Numbered from the stretch's first letter, positions 9,512-19,275 are shown. The stretch is 64,000 bases of DNA from Betaproteobacteria bacterium HGW-Betaproteobacteria-1 (GCA_002842435.1 PHCX01000001.1:1-64000); one strand, 5' to 3'. Made by a program: numbers and translations. Notes: generated from the letters alone by a model not told the origin.

Positions 9512-9829
9512 TTATGCAATCGCCTCAACCGGCTGATTGGCCATCAACATCACGGCATGCGCATTGGTCAGTGCACTGTCCTTGTTGTAGCTGGTCAGCA
9601 TATTCAGAATGCTGCAATCATCGAAACGAAAACGTGCCAGCATCATTTGGGCATTGGCCAGCTTGGTTAGCTGTGAATTACTGAGGCTATCGATCAGGTT
9701 GGCGATATCTTGGCTAATGCCCAAACGGAAAATCGCAGAAGGCTTGTCATCGCGAATCATCTGCTGAGCCAGCATCAGATAGTTGAGGTTGATGTCACGA
9801 ATTTCAGACAAAGTATTTTCAATTGACAT
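9512..9829 (-). CDS. flhD: Flagellar master transcriptional activator FlhD
   Basis: A 105-residue helical FlhD (MSIENTLSEIRDINLNYLML), partner of FlhC. The start at 9829 is chosen because GGAGG lies eight bases before it (CCGGAGGAAATAACATG); a reading frame open 19 codons further upstream lacks this support. It is the first gene of the minus-strand operon and has a long upstream control region. Confidence 0.96.
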   Translation of the reverse strand: MSIENTLSEIRDINLNYLMLAQQMIRDDKPSAIFRLGISQDIANLIDSLSNSQLTKLANAQMMLARFRFDDCSILNMLTSYNKDSALTNAHAVMLMANQPVEAIA

Positions 9830-10644
9830 GTTATTTCCTCCGGTAAAGATACATCTCATTTTTTTGCAACGACTTGGCTGCTTCAAGCACTAGCCGATAT
9901 GAGCTCGTACTTTGCACCGGATGAGAAGTTATTCAAATGAGACTTTGTCGGTATTTTTTGTCAGGCAAAAGGCTGACATACCTGTCGGAAAAACAATAAA
10001 AGCCGTGTACGTGTTTGTCCTACAAACACGTACACGGCTCAAATAAATTCTTTTTAATTAATCAGTTAAATCAGGCCAGAATCCGCCATCTCCACTCTGT
10101 GGTGCATGTCATAATTTCATCACCCATCCATTTCGGAACAACTTCTGCTCTCCTGCCCGCAGAAAAACATCGAATGATTGACGAAGTCGAATGATTAACA
10201 AATCAGCTATCGGCATCTCCCTGAAAAACTTTAGGGAAAATTCAAATTTTTAATAAAAAAATTATAAGTAACTGACTTGTATGATTAATTAATAAAAATA
10301 ATTTTCCATATCCGGCTAAACACCTGTCGCCTGACACCTGCCACAAGCCCGGATGCCATCGTCATTGCCTTTCGAGCGATACGGGCAAATGCCATCGCCA
10401 TCAAAAAACAGTCGATATCTCGACAAGTATTCAAGTTTTTCAACATTCGGCCGATATACCGTCAACGTTTCAACATGACCGGAGAGCCAAGTCTCCTGCG
10501 CGCATGAAAATTATCATTTTAAATTCATAAAGTTAGACATACCCATTTCGAATGCTGGCCAAAAAATATCCGTGGTATGAATTTCGCTCACTGATTCATT
10601 AAAGAACTTTTTAACTGAACATATTTTCAAGTCGAATCTATCAA
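9830..10644. promoter_or_regulatory. Divergent control region between flhDC and the two-component system
   Basis: An 815-bp stretch without a convincing gene, AT-rich especially at 10230-10310. It must contain the flhDC promoter (leftward) and the kinase promoter (rightward). The main visible structure is the 18-bp-arm hairpin at 10001-10039. A TAAAGTTA at 10528 resembles a sigma-28 -35 box but lacks a matching -10. Long leaders are normal for flhDC, whose expression integrates many signals. Confidence 0.6.
10001..10039 (-). terminator. Strong hairpin with U-rich tail in the flhDC leader region
   Basis: A perfect inverted repeat with 18-bp arms (agccgtgtacgtgtttgt and its complement) and a 3-nt loop. 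Read on the minus strand it is followed by TTTATTGTTTTT, the form of an intrinsic terminator. It lies 171 bp upstream of flhD and no leftward gene lies upstream of it, so it may be an attenuator in the flhDC leader. Read on the plus strand the tail (caaataaattcttttt) is poorer. Confidence 0.6.
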
Positions 10645-12339
10645 ATGGAATCATTGCCTAAAAAGCAGAACCCGGCCCCGGTAAGCATGCTCCGCTCAAC
10701 CAGCGACTTATCGCCAACGGACCGGATGAATGAATCGCACATGCTGCACTGGCAAGAGGCATCGTTCATCAACCTCAGGGAGAGCGCAAACCAGAACGAA
10801 CAAGGCCATGGCCGCCCGCACGGCAACGTCACCGGCATCGCGCTAGCCCATAACGAGCAGCATGAACCCGACAGTACCGTCTCGCGTTTAAAAACCATAC
10901 TTTCCAATATCCCCGGCCTGGTATTTGAATGCACGCTGAACGGAAACAACGAAATTGACTTCAGTTACCTGAACGAAGGCTGCCAGTCCATACTGGATAT
11001 AGCGCCGGAACAATTACGCGCCAACCCGCATCTGCTGCTTGACATGATTTTGCCTGCTGATCGCGAGTCATTCCTTGAAAGCATGCAAGCATCCGCAGCC
11101 AGCTTGAGCACATGGAACTGGGAAGGCGGATTATGGATAGAAAAATGGCAGGACGTGAAATCCGTCAATCTGCGCGCCACTGCGTCCAGAAACCGGCAAG
11201 GCAAAGTGCTATGGAGCGGCATCATCACCAACATCACCCAGAGCCGTAACGAGAAAATGGCACTGGATGAAATCACCAACCGCTTCAAGGCGATTGTTTC
11301 GAACATCCCCAGCCTGGTGTTTCAATGCTCACTCAACAACCAGAATGACATGGTCTTCAATTATCTCAGCGATGGATGTTATGCCTTGCTGGGCGCTCAT
11401 TCCGATACGCTGTTCAAGCAACCGGAGCGGTTCATCGAGATCATCCTGCCGGAAGACCGCGAGTCTTTCTTCCAAAGCATGCATCAATCGGCCGCCAATC
11501 GATCTCCCTGGAACTGGGAAGGCGGGCTCTGGATTGAAGAATGGCAGGATATCAAGCTGGTCAACCTGCGTGCCAGCGCCATGCTGAACGCGCAAGGGCA
11601 GGTTCAATGGTGCGGCCTCATCACCAATATCACCCAAAGCAAAAAGGAAAAGCAGGAGCTGGAACGCTCAAACCAGCAACTTGAAGAACTCTCCTCACAC
11701 ATGGCCCTGGTAAAAGAACAGGAGCGGCTGCATATCGCGCGTGAAATCCACGACAATATCGGCGGCAACCTGTCGGCCATTAAAATTGGCCTGTCATCCC
11801 TGATCAAGGGCCTGGAAAAGCAACAGCCGGTGCTGATTGAAAAAGCCATAAAACTGGAAGAGCTGGTCGACTGCACGTTTGACGATACGCACAAGATTAC
11901 CGCCGACTTGAGGCCAGGCGTGCTTGAGCTTGGCATCGTCGCAGCGCTGGAGTGGCACGCAAGGGAATTTGAAAATAGAATGGGCATTCCTGTCAGCTTC
12001 AAAACCAACGAAGAGAATCTCGAACTGGACATGGATAGCGCCATCGTCCTCTTCAGGGTCTGCCAGGAAGCGAATACGAACACCGCCAAATACGCCAAGG
12101 CAGGTTCGATCAAGATTGAGTTGATGCATCAAGCCGATGAGATCGTGTTGCAAATAAGCGATGACGGTATCGGCATCAAGCCTGAAGACAAACTTAAAAA
12201 ACATGCATTCGGACTAAGAGGCATGGTAGAACGCGTTCAGGCTGTGGGCGGCCGGATATCAATCGAGCCGGGCCTGATTATCGGTACCAAAATTTTGGTG
12301 AGACTTCCTTATAATCCATGCTATAAACTAGACATCTAG
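10645..12339 (+). CDS. Sensor histidine kinase, two PAS domains, NarX/DegS type
   Basis: A 564-residue cytoplasmic sensor kinase with no membrane segments. Residues 81-200 and 212-332 are two closely similar PAS domains sharing phrases such as WNWEGGLWIE and TNITQS, clearly an internal duplication. A coiled linker leads to a HisKA_3 dimerisation domain with the phosphorylated His369 in AREIHDNIGGNL, then a GHKL ATPase domain (DDGIGIKPED, FGLRGMVERV). The cognate regulator is encoded 38 bp downstream. Placement opposite flhDC suggests a link to motility control, not shown by sequence alone. The start has no clear ribosome site; a Met at codon 15 is an alternative. Confidence 0.88.
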   Translation: MESLPKKQNPAPVSMLRSTSDLSPTDRMNESHMLHWQEASFINLRESANQNEQGHGRPHGNVTGIALAHNEQHEPDSTVSRLKTILSNIPGLVFECTLNGNNEIDFSYLNEGCQSILDIAPEQLRANPHLLLDMILPADRESFLESMQASAASLSTWNWEGGLWIEKWQDVKSVNLRATASRNRQGKVLWSGIITNITQSRNEKMALDEITNRFKAIVSNIPSLVFQCSLNNQNDMVFNYLSDGCYALLGAHSDTLFKQPERFIEIILPEDRESFFQSMHQSAANRSPWNWEGGLWIEEWQDIKLVNLRASAMLNAQGQVQWCGLITNITQSKKEKQELERSNQQLEELSSHMALVKEQERLHIAREIHDNIGGNLSAIKIGLSSLIKGLEKQQPVLIEKAIKLEELVDCTFDDTHKITADLRPGVLELGIVAALEWHAREFENRMGIPVSFKTNEENLELDMDSAIVLFRVCQEANTNTAKYAKAGSIKIELMHQADEIVLQISDDGIGIKPEDKLKKHAFGLRGMVERVQAVGGRISIEPGLIIGTKILVRLPYNPCYKLDI

Positions 12340-12377
12340 CAAAAGAATCAGAAAGCTGCTTTAACCTTTTGAGTACA

Positions 12378-13025
12378 ATGTCCCCGTCCATTATCAAAGT
12401 CATCCTTGCTGACGATCACGCCATATTGCGTGACGGCCTGAAACAAATCCTCTCTGAAACGGATGATATCCAGGTCATAGCAGAAGCCGAGAGCGCCACT
12501 GAAGCCATCATGATCGCGCGCAAAAATCCGGCTGATGTCGTAGTTCTGGATATCTCGCTGCCGGATCGCAACGGCGTTGAAGCGCTCAAAACCCTCAAGA
12601 AAGAAAACCCGAACCTGGCTGTATTGATGCTCTCGATGCACAAGGAAGATCAATACGCGATCCGCTCCCTGAAGGCAGGCGCCTCCGGCTACCTGACCAA
12701 ACAAGGCGCATCTTCAGAACTGGTAACGGCCATCCGCACCGTTGCAAAAGGCAAGAAATACCTGACTGCCAGCGTGGCCGAAAGCCTGGCCAACCATTTG
12801 GGTGATGAAGAGAAACCGCTACACCAGACGCTTTCCGACCGTGAGTTCCAGACACTGACCATGATCGCATCCGGCATGACCGTAGGGGAGATTGCCGAAA
12901 AACTCTGCCTTTCCGTCAAGACCATCAGCGTGTACCGAGCGCGCCTGCTGGAAAAAATGCGCCTGCACAACAATTCTGAAATCACCCATTACGCCATCAA
13001 GAATCACCTGATCGACTCCCAATAA
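12378..13025 (+). CDS. LuxR/NarL-family response regulator
   Basis: A 215-residue response regulator: a receiver domain with Asp12-Asp13, phosphoacceptor Asp58 (VVLDISLPDRNG) and the conserved lysine in GYLTKQ, then a C-terminal LuxR-type helix-turn-helix (LSDREFQTLTMIASGMTVGEIA). It is the obvious partner of the kinase just upstream and should bind DNA as a dimer. The ATG at 12378 is preferred over a TTG three codons earlier. Targets are unknown; the neighbouring flhDC region is a reasonable candidate. Confidence 0.92.
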   Translation: MSPSIIKVILADDHAILRDGLKQILSETDDIQVIAEAESATEAIMIARKNPADVVVLDISLPDRNGVEALKTLKKENPNLAVLMLSMHKEDQYAIRSLKAGASGYLTKQGASSELVTAIRTVAKGKKYLTASVAESLANHLGDEEKPLHQTLSDREFQTLTMIASGMTVGEIAEKLCLSVKTISVYRARLLEKMRLHNNSEITHYAIKNHLIDSQ

Positions 13026-13219
13026 GCCGGCTCTAACTCCCATGTGATTCGATGCTTGATTAATGCCACTTCATTTCCTGGTATCTGGCTTAGCGCTGAC
13101 TAGCCCGTCAATATAGATAAATCAAGTAGCTGGCTGATACAGATTACGATTGACTAACGAATGAAAGAGACTTCCCTGTCACGAGGCTGCGGAAACCGCA
13201 AGCAGCAAAAGCTGGCACT

Positions 13220-16200
13220 TCAATATGCTTGTGCCACAAAGGTCAAAAAATCTTCTCCCGGCATTGGCATTCCATAGAAATTTCCCTGCACGTATTCGCA
13301 ACCTACCGCTGCCAGCAGGTCGCGCTGTCCGGTTGTTTCCACGCCTTCGGCAATAACCTTGATTCCCAGTTTGTGCGCCATGACGACGATAGCTTCGGCA
13401 ATGGCGCGATCACCGGGATCGATCTCCAGATCGCGCACGAAGGAGCGATCGATCTTGAGATAGTCGATGGGGAATTTTTTGAGATAGGCCATGGCCGAAT
13501 AACCCGTACCGAAATCGTCCAACGCCACCTGCATACCTGACAAACCAAGCCGGGCAAGTGTTTGCATGATTTCAGGGCGGTCGTCGAGCAACAGGCCTTC
13601 AGTGATTTCGATGGTAATTTGTGCCGGGTCGACATCCAGTTGTTTGAGATGCTCCAGCCATGCGGCGTCGAGGTTTCCGTTCAGAAACTGCCGTGGCGAA
13701 AGGTTGACGCTGATTTGCCGCCGGAACTGGCTGCCGGCATTCCAGCGTTGAACCATCTGGACCGCCTGACAAAAGACCCAATCGCCAATATCGTGGATAA
13801 GGCCGTTTTCCTCGGCGATGGGGATGAACTTATCTGGCGGCACCATACCGCGTAGCGGGTGTTTCCAACGTAACAGGGCTTCGGCCTTGACCACCTCGCC
13901 GGTGGCGATATCGACGATGGGCTGATACCAGACTTGGAACTGATCGTTGACGAGCGCATCATGCAGGTCATTGGCTAGCAGCATTCTTGCCTGCACCTGT
14001 TGCTGCATGGCGCTGGTAAAGAATCTAAAGTTGTTGCGGCCCTGCGCCTTGGCAGCATACATGGCCTGATCTGCACAGCCGATCAGGCTTTCAGCGCCAT
14101 CGGCATCCAGCGGGTAGCCGGCAATGCCGATACTGGCAGTAACGTAGGCCGTGTGATCGCCCAGATAGAAGGGCTGGGCCATATCGTCGATGATGTTTTG
14201 CGCCAACCGCCCCAAGTGAGAGATGTCCTCAACTTGCGTCAGGATGACGACAAACTCGTCGCCGCCTAAACGGGCCACAGTATCCGATTCGCGCACGCAA
14301 GCCCTGATACGCTGTGACGCCGTGGTCAGCAACAAATCACCGACATCGTGCCCCAGCGTGTCATTGACCTCCTTGAAGCGGTCAAGGTCGATGAAAAATA
14401 GCGCCAAGCTTTCCCTTGTCCGCTCTGACTTGGCGATTTCCGCCCGCAACCTTTGGCCGAGCAGGCGCCGGTTGGGCAAGTCGGTAAGGCTGTCGTAGCT
14501 TGCCTGGTACAACATCCGCGATTCGAGGCGTTTGCGCTCGATGGCAATCGAAGACAAATATCCGGCATGCCGTAGCAAGGTCAAATCCTGACTATCGGCC
14601 TCCGCAGCTTGTTCGCGGTAGATGACAACGACGCCAAGTGCCTTGCCGGATGACGCTAGAATCGGCTCCGACCAGCATGCCGCCAACCTGTTTTCGCGGA
14701 CAAAAGCCTGACAGCTTTTCTGATAGGCATGATGACTGAAGTTTTCAACGACGATGCGCTCGCCGCGCAATGCTGCAGTAGCGCAACAACCACTATCTTC
14801 GCACAGTTCGATGCCTTCCTGGCTGCTCTGGCAAGGTACCGGGAGTGATGGCGCGGCAACGCTGATTAGACGGCTTCCGTCCTCGTCCGGTAACAGAATG
14901 CAGCAGTATCGACCGGACTTGGCTGACTCAACGTAGCGAGCCACCTGTTTGAGCGTTTCGTTCAATTCACCGCCGTGCGCAATCGTTTCGAACACACGCT
15001 GGCGCTCCACTTCGAGCGCTTGCTGGCGACTGCGCTCGGTAATATCGAAGCCCAGTACCAGCAGACCCTGCACTTTTCCATTTGCCGAAAATTCCGGACT
15101 CACGCGCACGAGATGGCTGGAAAGCCGCCCTGCACCATCCCGCCACTCCAGCGTGAGCTCTTCCTGCATGCCGGACCTCAACACCTTGGTCAGCAAGGCA
15201 ATATAGGCGTCGACCGACACATTTTCGGCACGCCAGAACGCACTAACATGCCTACCGAGGATATCCGCCGCGGGCAGGCCAACCATCTTGAGATAGGCAG
15301 GGTTGACATAGATACGCCGCAAATCGTGATCAAGCCGTACCACATAAGTCGGCAGGTTTTCCACCAGCGTACGGAATTCGCGCTCGCGGGCAATCAGCGC
15401 CAGCTCGGCTTGCTTGCGTTCGGTAATCTCCAGCGACGTGCCGATAAAACGCATGGGGCGACCATCCTGATCGAAATACGGCTCGCCGAGTTCCTGGATG
15501 TATTTCACCCGGCCGTCCGGGAACAACAGCCGGTGCTCGACCTTATACAAAGATTTGTCGATGATCGACTGATTGTAGGCTCGGGCGACTTTCTCACGGT
15601 CTTCGGGATGCACAGTTTCAAGGAATGCCGAAAAAGTCGCTGCGAACTGGGTTTTGTCGATCTCCCAGATGCGAAATGTTTCATCGCTCCAGGTCAACAC
15701 ATCGTTGACCATATCCACCTCCCAGCTACCGATGTGGGCAATGCGCTGCGCCTCTTTCAGGGCCGACTGGCTGCGTTGTATAGCATTCTGAGCTTGTTTG
15801 CGCTCGCTGATATCCCGCACCAGGGCATAATTGTAATAGCGGCCCTCATGGGTAATGAAATTGGCATTGACTTCTATCGGGACCAGATTGCCCATCCTGT
15901 TGCGGTGGTTGGTCTCCAGGGTGATCGTACCCCTGACCAGTAAGTCGTCCCAGTGCTGCCTCCATTTTTCCGGGCCAAAATCGGTGTCAATGTCGTATAT
16001 CCGCATCGCCAACAACTCGTCTTGGGTATATCCCAGCATGCTGCTCGCGGCTTTGTTGACTTGAAGAATGCGCGCATCCTCATCCACCAGGTAAACGGCC
16101 TCGCTGACATGATCAAGCGCATGATCCTGCAAGGCCAGTCGCGTCTCGATCCGCTTGCGTTCGGTAATATCGAGCATGATGCCGTGCCAGATGATGCTGC

Positions 16201-17653
16201 CGTCGGCCTCCGCCATGGGCATGGAGCGGCATTCGACCCAGCGCTCGGGAAAACCAGGGCGACAGACGCGTAATTCTGCTTGCAACGGCAGCATCGTCCG
16301 CGCTGATTCGGCAACGGCAGCCATGATGCGCGGTGCATCTTCAGGGTGCGCCAGATTATGAAGTGGCGTCATATCCTCCTTCACATCTTCGGGCTTCAAA
16401 CCATAAAACTTTTCGATGCCGGGACTGGCGAAGGGAAAGCTGGCATGCCCATCGGGTGACATGCAAAAGCTGTAGGCAAAGCCTGGGAAATTGGCGACAA
16501 AATCCGCCAGACGGCGCTCGGCACGGCGGATAGCAGTAATGTCCACGCCGAAAGCAATCGTGCCGATCACCTGTCCGGCAATATCCAGCTCGGGGACAAC
16601 GCGGATCTGATAAAAATCCGGTTCTCTGGCACTCTGTGCACAGACCTCGATACAGACTTCAGCTTCCGTCTCCAGCGCTTGCGCAGCTGCCTGCTGGATT
16701 GCATCATAGCGCCCGTCCGGCCAGGCCTCGCTGGGAAGCTTGCCTATAATCTCGGCGGTATCGGACACTCCCAAAACACGGGCCAGCCCGCTGTTGAGGT
16801 AACGGATGCGACCCTCTCGATCGTAGCGGATGATGGAGTTGGGCGAGCTTTCCGCCAGACTGCGGAATTCCTGCTCGTGCCGGGCGATGGTTTCCTGCAT
16901 CTGGTATACGTCCGTCATGTCGCGGCCTATACCCAGCACGCTTATGACGCGTCCTTCACCATCGAATTCCGGTGCCAGACGGACATCGTGGTATTCCGTG
17001 CTGCTACCTGGCACAGGAACACGCAACATCTGCCTTTCCTGCCTGGTGGAGATCACCTGCGCCAAGACTTCCTTGAAGGGTGCGTAGCGATCATCGCTAA
17101 AAATCTCGGCGTGCGTCTTGCCGAGCATTTCTTCCAGCGTCTTGCCCATTGTGCGCTGGTGGGTCGGGTTGCTGTACAGGTAACGACCGTCAATATCCCA
17201 ACGCGCAATGTTGTCCGGCAGGTTTTCCGCCAGACTACGGAATTCCTGTTCGTGCAGCGCAAGCATTTCTTCCGTTCGCCTATGCTCGGTAATGTCGCGT
17301 ATATGCCCTGCCATCAGGAAGCGAATATCGTTTTCCAGCCGTGAAAAGGTTATCTCGATTACTTTATGGCCGTGCGCGGTGCAGAAGTCGGTCTCCATGA
17401 CGAATGTGCCGGACTTACAGACTGTGCGCCATATCTGCTTAAGCCTTGTAGAAGTGAGCGTTGGGATGCTCCCTGGTAAATGGTCCCCCTGTGCCAATAA
17501 CCAGCTACTAGAGGCACTTGCATGACATATCCGGTATCCGTCGTTCAAATCGACAACAAACAAGGCCGGGGCATGAGCACTTTCCGTCATATGCCGGAAA
17601 AGCATGGCCGTCAGTTCGACATCGTTATTCTGCGTTTCGTTAATCCTATCCAT
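13220..17653 (-). CDS. Multi-PAS/GAF/GGDEF/EAL cyclic-di-GMP signalling protein
   Basis: A 1477-residue protein with about seven PAS or PAS-PAC modules (residues 1 to about 880), a GAF domain (about 890-1040), a diguanylate cyclase domain with intact LGGDEFVVIL, and a C-terminal phosphodiesterase domain with KAEALLRWKHP and DDFGTGYSAM. No membrane segment is seen, so it is likely a cytoplasmic sensor that makes or degrades cyclic-di-GMP; both catalytic signatures look intact. It lies convergent to the response regulator and just before fliC, a position that suits switching between motile and attached states. The start at 17653 has no strong ribosome site. Confidence 0.93.
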   Translation of the reverse strand: MDRINETQNNDVELTAMLFRHMTESAHAPALFVVDLNDGYRICHASASSSWLLAQGDHLPGSIPTLTSTRLKQIWRTVCKSGTFVMETDFCTAHGHKVIEITFSRLENDIRFLMAGHIRDITEHRRTEEMLALHEQEFRSLAENLPDNIARWDIDGRYLYSNPTHQRTMGKTLEEMLGKTHAEIFSDDRYAPFKEVLAQVISTRQERQMLRVPVPGSSTEYHDVRLAPEFDGEGRVISVLGIGRDMTDVYQMQETIARHEQEFRSLAESSPNSIIRYDREGRIRYLNSGLARVLGVSDTAEIIGKLPSEAWPDGRYDAIQQAAAQALETEAEVCIEVCAQSAREPDFYQIRVVPELDIAGQVIGTIAFGVDITAIRRAERRLADFVANFPGFAYSFCMSPDGHASFPFASPGIEKFYGLKPEDVKEDMTPLHNLAHPEDAPRIMAAVAESARTMLPLQAELRVCRPGFPERWVECRSMPMAEADGSIIWHGIMLDITERKRIETRLALQDHALDHVSEAVYLVDEDARILQVNKAASSMLGYTQDELLAMRIYDIDTDFGPEKWRQHWDDLLVRGTITLETNHRNRMGNLVPIEVNANFITHEGRYYNYALVRDISERKQAQNAIQRSQSALKEAQRIAHIGSWEVDMVNDVLTWSDETFRIWEIDKTQFAATFSAFLETVHPEDREKVARAYNQSIIDKSLYKVEHRLLFPDGRVKYIQELGEPYFDQDGRPMRFIGTSLEITERKQAELALIAREREFRTLVENLPTYVVRLDHDLRRIYVNPAYLKMVGLPAADILGRHVSAFWRAENVSVDAYIALLTKVLRSGMQEELTLEWRDGAGRLSSHLVRVSPEFSANGKVQGLLVLGFDITERSRQQALEVERQRVFETIAHGGELNETLKQVARYVESAKSGRYCCILLPDEDGSRLISVAAPSLPVPCQSSQEGIELCEDSGCCATAALRGERIVVENFSHHAYQKSCQAFVRENRLAACWSEPILASSGKALGVVVIYREQAAEADSQDLTLLRHAGYLSSIAIERKRLESRMLYQASYDSLTDLPNRRLLGQRLRAEIAKSERTRESLALFFIDLDRFKEVNDTLGHDVGDLLLTTASQRIRACVRESDTVARLGGDEFVVILTQVEDISHLGRLAQNIIDDMAQPFYLGDHTAYVTASIGIAGYPLDADGAESLIGCADQAMYAAKAQGRNNFRFFTSAMQQQVQARMLLANDLHDALVNDQFQVWYQPIVDIATGEVVKAEALLRWKHPLRGMVPPDKFIPIAEENGLIHDIGDWVFCQAVQMVQRWNAGSQFRRQISVNLSPRQFLNGNLDAAWLEHLKQLDVDPAQITIEITEGLLLDDRPEIMQTLARLGLSGMQVALDDFGTGYSAMAYLKKFPIDYLKIDRSFVRDLEIDPGDRAIAEAIVVMAHKLGIKVIAEGVETTGQRDLLAAVGCEYVQGNFYGMPMPGEDFLTFVAQAY

Positions 17654-17839
17654 TCGATCTCAATTTGCTCATTAATGCACCTGAAAATCGTCTAGTAAAG
17701 CGGGCGAAGTCCTCTACATCTGTATCAGGAAGATACTATCAGAACTTATACAACAGATGGATGTTGCACAAATCAGGCTTCCACTTTACCGAAAATATCA
17801 CATAAGCCATTGTTTAATATCAGCCATCAATCAATTCCC

Positions 17840-17867
17840 TAAAGTTTTCCACAACAGCTGCCGTCAT
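17840..17867 (+). promoter_or_regulatory. Possible second sigma-28 site upstream of fliC
   Basis: TAAAGTTT is an exact FliA -35 match, followed after 12 bases by GCCGTCAT. The spacer is one base longer than optimal and the -10 has three mismatches, so this is weaker than the site at 17925. Confidence 0.25.
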
Positions 17868-17924
17868 CTGACTTACACCGGTTAGCAATCGGTTGTGGAA
17901 TGAGAAAAAATTTTCAGGTAACCC

Positions 17925-17951
17925 TAAATTTTCTCAAAAAGCATCCGATAA
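17925..17951 (+). promoter_or_regulatory. Sigma-28 (FliA) promoter for fliC
   Basis: TAAA, a 15-bp spacer and TCCGATAA match the FliA consensus TAAA-N15-GCCGATAA with one mismatch in the -10. The start codon of fliC is 95 bp downstream, giving an untranslated leader of roughly 85-90 nt that ends in the ribosome site AAAGGAG. This is the expected late-class promoter for flagellin. Confidence 0.8.
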
Positions 17952-18045
17952 ACATCTCAACAATACTGCACAGTGAAACATGGCAAGGCAGCATTGAGGG
18001 TCACTCACCGGAATGACGAATCAACCCAAGTAAAGGAGAATCAGA

Positions 18046-18843
18046 ATGGCTGCTGTAATTAACACCAACATTGCTTCACTTAATGCTCAACGTAACCTGA
18101 GCGCTTCTCAATCGAGCCTAAATGTTTCATTGCAACGCCTGTCTTCCGGCTTGCGTGTCAACAGCTCCAAGGATGATGCTGCCGGTCTCGCGATTGCAAC
18201 CCGTATGGACGCACAAGCACGTGGTCAGACTGTTGCAATCCGTAACGCCAACGATGCGATTTCATTCGCACAGATCGCCGACGGTGCACTCGGCAAGGTG
18301 TCAGATGCCTTGCAACGTATGCGTGAACTGGCAGTTCAAGGTGCCAACGGCACTAACGGTACAGGCGACTTGGCCAACCTGGATGCTGAATATCAGGAGC
18401 TGGTTGCTGAAGTCACACGTATCGGCACCGCCACCAAGTTCAACGGTTCAGCTGTTTTCGGTGCCGGCTACACGTTCCAGGTCGGCGCTGATTCAACCGA
18501 CACGATTGCTGTTGCTTCAACAGCCGCCGCCAGCATTGCCGGTGACGTAACGACGAATGCAAACGCAACGACTGCTATCGGCCTGATCGACACTGCTCTC
18601 GATTCCGTCAACACCTCCCGTGCGACACTGGGTGCGGTACAAAACCGTTTCGAGTCTGTTATCAGCAGCTTGCAAGTGTCTGTGGAAAACCAGTCTGCTG
18701 CACGTTCACGCATCATGGATGCCGACTTCGCAGCTGAATCTGCCAACCTGACACGCGGCCAGATTCTCCAGCAAGCAGGTACTGCGATGTTGGCGCAAGC
18801 GAACTCCTTGCCAAACAACGTACTGACTCTGCTGAGAGGCTAA
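18046..18843 (+). CDS. fliC: Flagellin FliC, short form
   Basis: A 265-residue flagellin that polymerises into the filament after export. Both conserved ends are present: N-terminal AAVINTNIASLNAQRNLS with LQRLSSGLRVNSSKDDAAGL, and C-terminal ARSRIMDADFAAESANLT with MLAQANSLPNNVLTLL. Only about 60 residues lie between the conserved ends, so the outer D2/D3 domains of long flagellins are missing. RBS is AAAGGAG. A FliA promoter lies upstream; flaG and fliD follow on the same strand. Confidence 0.97.
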   Translation: MAAVINTNIASLNAQRNLSASQSSLNVSLQRLSSGLRVNSSKDDAAGLAIATRMDAQARGQTVAIRNANDAISFAQIADGALGKVSDALQRMRELAVQGANGTNGTGDLANLDAEYQELVAEVTRIGTATKFNGSAVFGAGYTFQVGADSTDTIAVASTAAASIAGDVTTNANATTAIGLIDTALDSVNTSRATLGAVQNRFESVISSLQVSVENQSAARSRIMDADFAAESANLTRGQILQQAGTAMLAQANSLPNNVLTLLRG

Positions 18844-18876
18844 GGCAGCACAGGAAGTATCATTAAAAACAACCGG

Positions 18877-18904
18877 CGCGGGGGAGCATAGCTAATCCCC
18901 TGCG
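18877..18904 (+). terminator. Hairpin after fliC
   Basis: CGCGGGGGA, a 10-nt loop and TCCCCTGCG form a nine-pair stem with one G-U pair, 33 bp past the fliC stop and 23 bp before flaG. No U run follows, so it may limit read-through or stabilise the abundant fliC mRNA and not fully terminate. Confidence 0.4.
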
Positions 18905-18927
18905 TTGGCACGTAAGGAATCCAAATC

Positions 18928-19275
18928 ATGTCGATTACATCTATAAATGGTTTAGGCGCAGTAAGAGAACTAGGCTCTTATCGTGCAAGAACCAATGTAG
19001 CAGATGTGCCAGCGGTGCCTAGTAAACCCGCAACCGAGACGCCACAACCAGATGTAAAAGAGATGCAGCAGGCCGTGGAAAGCCTGAATCGCATCATTGC
19101 AGCTTCACATCAGAGCATTCATTTCACGATGGATCAGGAATCGGGAAAGATCGTCGTAAGAGTGCTCGATTCCGAAACCCAGAAAGTATTAAGGCAAGTG
19201 CCGAATACAGAGGCCCTGGCAATATCAAGAAACCTTGCTCGCTTGCAGGGTTTGGTCATTTCAGACCATGCCTGA
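18928..19275 (+). CDS. flaG: FlaG family protein
   Basis: A 115-residue FlaG-family protein. The N-terminal half is variable and Pro/Ala-rich; the second half carries the family pattern (LNRIIAASHQSIHFTMDQES, then KIVVRVLDSETQKVLRQVP). FlaG proteins in other bacteria affect filament length or assembly; the mechanism is not settled. Its place between fliC and fliD is the usual one. RBS is AAGGAATCC. Confidence 0.9.
   Translation: MSITSINGLGAVRELGSYRARTNVADVPAVPSKPATETPQPDVKEMQQAVESLNRIIAASHQSIHFTMDQESGKIVVRVLDSETQKVLRQVPNTEALAISRNLARLQGLVISDHA

Noticed and set aside
10528..10555. TAAAGTTA as a sigma-28 site before the sensor kinase
   Set aside because: The -35 fits but the sequence at the right distance (TTCGAATG) matches the -10 poorly.
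14975..15943. 322-codon open frame on the plus strand
   Set aside because: Antisense to the PAS region of the 1477-residue protein; composition is that of a shadow frame.
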